Source of the DNA: Diphasiastrum complanatum
Lineage: Eukaryota; Streptophyta; Lycopodiopsida; Lycopodiales; Lycopodiaceae
Assembly (NCBI GenBank): GCA_029204225.1
Contig: CM055102.1
Location: 3,165,528-3,229,527, forward strand
DNA length: 64,000 nucleotides
Direction of reading: 5' to 3'
In this document: positions 59,395-64,000 of the stretch, one piece after another
Position numbering within the stretch: position 1 is the stretch's first letter
Layout of the letters: every line of letters begins with the position of its first letter
Notes under the pieces: model-generated
Told to the model about the DNA's origin: nothing
Seen by the model: only the letters and a program-made list of their open reading frames with translations
Database searches by the model: none
Program-made: the position numbers and the translations under genes

Positions 59395-59704
59395 GCTTCC
59401 TCATAGGAGAGGGGACCTCTTAAATAAGCAAGAGGGTTGCCTAGGTGGAGGCCAAGTGGCAATTTCATAAATTACAAGTGGAATTATTCTCTCCACTTAA
59501 GGTCACCATCAAAAGGTGGCTCACTCTACTTTTCTTAAGAGGGGTCTACTTACATTATTTCAAATGCCTAGAAATACTAGCTCCTACATGGTCATTCCAT
59601 CATTTGGGATTCACCATGAGGCTCACGTAATTTCTAACTGTCATTCTAGCTAGCATTTCTCGGCTCTCATTCTTCATCATCCCTTCTTCAGAGACCTCCT
59701 CGGT
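59395..59704 (-). repeat. LTR-like arm, minus orientation
   Basis: Inverted homologue of 56283-56605, with shared blocks CACCATCAAAAGGTGGCTCAC and GAGACCTCCTCGGTC. It begins 18 bp after the family F LTR end. Confidence 0.75.
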
Positions 59705-59879
59705 CTAAGGTGAGATGTGCTCTTGGATAGCTTTGGCCTAGTATCTCGAGGATTCGTCAGAATCGGCCAACAAAGCAAATCAAGAAGTAGACAATGAAGA
59801 GGACCACAATAGATTCGTGACAAAGAAGAGAGAGAATCAACATTATTAATCCTAGTATCTTAATTATAGTGTACTCAAC

Positions 59880-60860
59880 ATATGACAAGCCACATGGAAT
59901 GGTTTTCACAATACAAGCCCTATGGCGCAAAGAAAGTGCATTTAGGAGGTAATAGCACTCACCACATCAATGGTGAATAAACCATAAAACTTGAACTCCA
60001 AGATGATGTAGTGAAGTATGGTCTGAATGTGCTACAAGTACCAAATCTACAAAAGAACTCGTTGTCTATTTATATTGCAGACTTAGAAAATGAAGTTGAG
60101 TTTGATGCAAATTGTTGCACAACTTTTAATGGAAAGAGAAAAATTCTTGCACAAGCAAAGAGACAAGGATATCTTCATAGACTTAGTCATTGGCACTCAA
60201 CTTCTTTACAAGCTTTGAAAATTACAATTATCATCAATACGAATATAGTTTGATATTACATATTGGGTCACATAAATTACAATGGCTTGATGTACATATC
60301 TAGATAGACATTAGTGCAAGATCTTGATTACTCTAGCACCAATGTTCATATTGTAAATGAAAGTTGAATACTTAGCAAGCATGCTAGACTACCATTTAAT
60401 TCAGATCATGTACATTTGTCCAATGCCTCGTTAGATATTGCACAATTTTCTCTTTAAGAGGAGCAAAATTTATTTTGACTTTTATAGATGTTTTTTCAAG
60501 AAACACTTAGTACATTTTCCTAAGCTTACATTAGAGGCCCTAAAATACTTCAAGATCTACAAAAAATGAGCTAAGGTGCTTATAGAATTTTTTCAGAATA
60601 ATATGTCTTGGTCTAATGGATTAATTAGACTAGGCTAGAATGGGATTGATACAAGTTCATAGGGATCTCAATTGGATAAAAAAACATAAGAAAATTGTGG
60701 AACAATATACCATGTGAAACAAATTGTTACTTTTTAGTGAACAAATTGTGAGATGAATAAGTTTATTTTAAGATTCCAAAATATTCTAGGACTACGCGTA
60801 CAAAGAAATATTATAAATTATTTGTGAGGTATTGTGGACTAGTCTAGATTATAAACAAAA
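59880..60860 (+). pseudogene. Copia protease, pre-integrase and integrase relic
   Basis: Frames read KKVHLGGNSTHHINGE, GLNVLQVPNLQKNSLSIYI and VEFDANCCTTFNGKRKIL (protease tail and pre-integrase), then RLSHWHSTSLQALKIT. After stops come ARLPFNSDHVHLSNASLDIA and traces of integrase. It is heavily decayed with no catalytic motif left intact. Confidence 0.7.
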
Positions 60861-61079
60861 TTAGTTCTTGACTTTTATGAATTTAGTCTTCAAAGTAAGA
60901 CCTCAATTTATCTCGATTTCATGTAAGTCGATAAAAGCCGAGTTTACATGAAGGTGATCAGCTTGGGTTTGGTGAGGATTCAATCCAATTGGAAGATTTA
61001 TCACTTAGTGTACCTCTGGAATTTGAGAAAGTACTTAGAACCAAAGATAAATAATTGAGAAATCATTCATTCTTTTAGT

Positions 61080-61199
61080 GTTTGATCGGATGGAAGGGCT
61101 AGATCGAGGATGGTGATTCTTGGGAAAGAGTTCAGAGCATAAAAGTAAATTTTCCTAATTTCTACTTCTAAGGACAAAGGTAGTGCAAGGGGGAGAGAA
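61080..61199 (+). pseudogene. 3' end of a gypsy pol with polypurine tract
   Basis: A short coding-like tail ends in AAGGGGGAGAGAA, the usual polypurine ending of chromovirus-type gypsy elements, directly before TGTTACGTC. Confidence 0.55.
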
Positions 61200-61900
61200 T
61201 GTTACGTCAATGTCCATATATTGAGGATTTGAAATAATCTCAGAAATGGGTATCAAGCCTCATGTAGCCGGAAGTATTGGTCATGTTTCAAAATTCCATT
61301 CAGGGCTAGTTTGGTAATTAATAACCTATTATGTTTATTATGCAGTAGGGTTGCATGGGCGCATGCACAAGAGTGGCACCCTCCTAAAAACAGGCCTTCA
61401 AACTTGAAGTTATTTGACATTATAGTGAAAAATCATCACGGTCATTAAGAGTTCTTAAATAGAATTTTTACCGTAGTCTGAGATCATGCCTTACCTCAGA
61501 GAGTCAGGTAATCACTGCCTTAACTTTCCAGGGTTTGTCCATAGGTTAAGGGTTCCTCTCAGTCAGCAGTCAACGAACTTCAGTCACTGTTACCGGTCCC
61601 TTGGCTTCCCTCCCACATAAAATCTCAGGTTTACACTTATGGGGCCCCAAAAGTTTGCCAGGCCCGTCTCTTTCACTCAGCCAAGAAACCAAGGAATCGG
61701 GCTCTCTCTTGGGCTGGGTCGCGTGGGTTCTCTCCTCCCATCTTCTCTCTTCTCTCTCTTGCCTCGTTCTCTTCACGAGCAAAAGTATTGGCTTTCATTT
61801 TCTCAATTGCAAGTTCTCTCTTCTCATTAGCATTCACACATCGTGGCTTGGCGGTGAACTATTGTGGTTTGATCTCTAATTTCTAGTTGGTTGGGTGGTT
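61200..61900 (+). repeat. Gypsy 3' LTR, end uncertain
   Basis: It begins TGTTACGTCAATG after the purine tract. Overlapping ORFs at 61570-61880 on both strands are Ser/Leu-rich and not convincing genes. I could not find the LTR end. Confidence 0.5.
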
Positions 61901-64000
61901 TGGCTCCATTATTATTTCCTTTTGGCACTTTGCAAGCATGATATTCTAGTGTTTTCCATCATACTTTGTTTGTTAAACCTTATATATAAAACTTCAAGTG
62001 GGGTCCACCAACTTCTATTTGAAGATCATATAATTTTTTGTGGATTTTGTAAATTTGTATAAAATTTGTATATGTCAATTATTAGATTAGTTTACTATTG
62101 CAAACATAACAAATTAGTACCATTATTACAAAATACACATAAAAATGATGTTTCTCAAAAATTGGACAAATAGTAATGCACTTCCATCCACTCCTCGAAC
62201 ACAAACATGCATATCAAAGTTAGCAAGCTCCATCAATCACTTGATAACACCACAACGTAAACGCAATTTCGCCAAAAGGAGAAGTGTAGAGACCAATAAA
62301 GAATGAAAAAAGGAAGAAAAGAGTTTTGTTGAATTCGAAATCAACATACGAGTTCTATTGCACAGAAAATACAAGGGATTTATAGCTTATAAATGAGAGG
62401 CAACCTTTTGATAAGATGACTTCTCCTTCTTCGTCTTCTTTTGTTCCAAACTTAAGATAAAAAATAATTAATCAATTTCTACTTTAAGACGATCTACTCC
62501 TAATGTGCTTATACTTGACTTGTGAGTTGTATTGGAAAGGCCTTTAGGCTTTGATGAACATGATAACTATGAAATCAAGCTTACAAACATGTGCTTATAC
62601 TTGACATTTGACTTGTATTGGAAACTTTGGGGAGTCTTCTTGGCATGCTTCCTAATTTTAATGCAGTATAACATTAACATTTTCATATAAATGCCCTTGG
62701 GCGTTCACAAACCCAATAACTTTCAAATCAAGTTCACAAACATCTGCTTATACATGCTTTGGCCTGATCCTAGACCCACCAACCTGCTCAAAATGGCAAG
62801 TTTGGGGCATGTGTCAATGGTGCAACTATCAGAATAAATACAGGTGGACCCTCAAGTAATGACTTGAAAACATTTCACATCATAAAATATGTGGATATAG
62901 ATGTTATTGTACGTAAATGAATGAGTGAATGCAAGATGAGAGGAGATGATCCTTATTCTTGTTATAAGGACAACTATTTTGGAATGTATCTAAATAAGTT
63001 ATGACTAGATGACATATTGCATGACTCTTTGTAAACAAACTACAAAGTGTCTTGGCTTACTTAGAAAACTAATGCTATAAGTCCAACCATTGTGGTCCAC
63101 ATTTTATATACATGATTGTAACAACCCAAATAGACAGTGTGGTTTCCAATTTTTGCAATGAAAGTTGGAAATGCACTAGAATAATTATGTGTAATATGTA
63201 TGTAAAGATCGCCTCCTATAGACCCTTAAGATATTGTTGCAAAACACCAAAAAGGTTGACTGTGAAGCCAAACCACCCAAGCAATGAGAAATTGAAGATC
63301 AACCCTCAATAGCTTCACTCTCGAGCCACGGTGAATAAGTACAAGAGAGGAGAGTATTTTGGTAACTGCAAATTGGAATTTGGAAGTGGGGTAGGGCGAC
63401 TTTATGTAGGTGTATATAGACTTTATGAGTCTAGGAAGATTCTTTTCAAAACCCTAATCCATTATTAAACTCAAGCCCATGTACTATTGATGCTCCTTTG
63501 CATGCACAAAATTGGCAAACACGATGCATTGCTCCACAAGTCATAATTAAGTGCCCAGGGCCCTTTCAAGGTTATAAATCACGTAAGTGCATAGAATGGA
63601 ATATTGAGACATAGTTAATAAACTCAAACACTTACATAACTAGTCTAGAATGGAATATTGAGGCCTGACTAATAAACTCAAACACTGGCGTGCTGAATAT
63701 CCACATCAAGGATTATCTCGAATCCTCGACACAGGACGTGGACATAATGTATATCCTTCATTGGGCCTATCCAACAACAAGGAGCTCAGGGCTCTAAACA
63801 TAGATAACGCAAGTTTGGGTCATGAGAGTTCTCACTTTCATGGAGGCATTAACAACTTTTATCCAAGTTGATCAACTTTGGAAGATGTAGTGTGTGTTTG
63901 AGAAGGGGCTCATGAATACAACGCTAGCTAAGTTGCTTATTGGTTGAACACATTTGTCAAGTTCTTTGATAGTGGCGAGAATATATGAGAGCTGCAATGC
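61901..64000. other. No gene recognised to the right edge
   Basis: AT-rich sequence with two near copies of a short phrase (ACATTTGACTTGTATTGGAAA at about 62603 and CTTGTGAGTTGTATTGGAAA at about 62519) and of another (GAATGGAATATTGAG at about 63595 and 63651). The 66-codon ORF at 63112-63312 has no motif. Confidence 0.4.

Noticed and set aside
61570-61879. Overlapping ORFs of 60-92 codons on both strands
   Set aside because: Both strands are equally open over a C/T-rich LTR segment. No motif or homology is apparent.

Overview
This is a stretch of a large, repeat-rich plant nuclear genome. Spliceosomal introns, a plant-type maspardin gene with multi-kilobase introns, nested Ty1/copia and Ty3/gypsy LTR retrotransposons primed by plant-type binding sites, and a striking number of perfect (CT/GA)n microsatellites all point that way. 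The GA-rich microsatellites and long introns would suit a seedless plant such as a fern, but that is an inference and I cannot name the species.

Host genes. Two look real. At the left edge, on the minus strand, lies the 5' coding exon of a membrane protein that best resembles the TMD0 of an ABCC (MRP) transporter; the gene runs off the window. Between 29.7 and 41.5 kb on the minus strand is a complete eight-exon gene for a maspardin (SPG21/ACP33-like alpha/beta-hydrolase), about 425 codons, assembled by hand from exons with GT-AG borders and matching phases. Its introns hold a (CT)n array, a solo LTR with a perfect target-site duplication inside a duplicated copia gag relic, and an 85-bp tandem duplication.

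Retroelement mosaic, left (2.5-28.5 kb). From left to right: a Ty3/gypsy RT relic; copia LTR-like repeats; a gypsy gag relic; copia integrase and RNase H fragments; a nearly full-length but decayed gypsy element on the minus strand (11.6-18.5 kb); an unrecognised acidic protein pseudogene with one canonical intron (18.5-19.6 kb); a gypsy RT fragment split by a copia 5' LTR (20.7 kb); copia gag-integrase; copia RT/RNase H with its 3' LTR; and more LTR debris.

Retroelement mosaic, right (42-61.5 kb). A gypsy RT/RNase H relic; a gypsy LTR with primer-binding site; an intron-containing gene-like element with no recognised family (47.7-50.2 kb); a complete LTR-to-LTR copia element (50,492-56,017, minus strand) that lost its protease and sits inside an unrecognised GC-richer reading frame; inverted LTR-like arms; a copia fragment whose 1.4-kb LTR contains a 145-bp perfect GA array; and a gypsy 3' end. 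I see nothing gene-like from 61.9 kb to the right edge.

Nearly all pol and gag frames carry stops or frameshifts, so the retroelements look inactive. The observations most worth following are the unassigned intron-bearing element at 47.7-50.2 kb, the interrupted reading frame around the copia insertion, and the acidic pseudogene at 18.5-19.6 kb.
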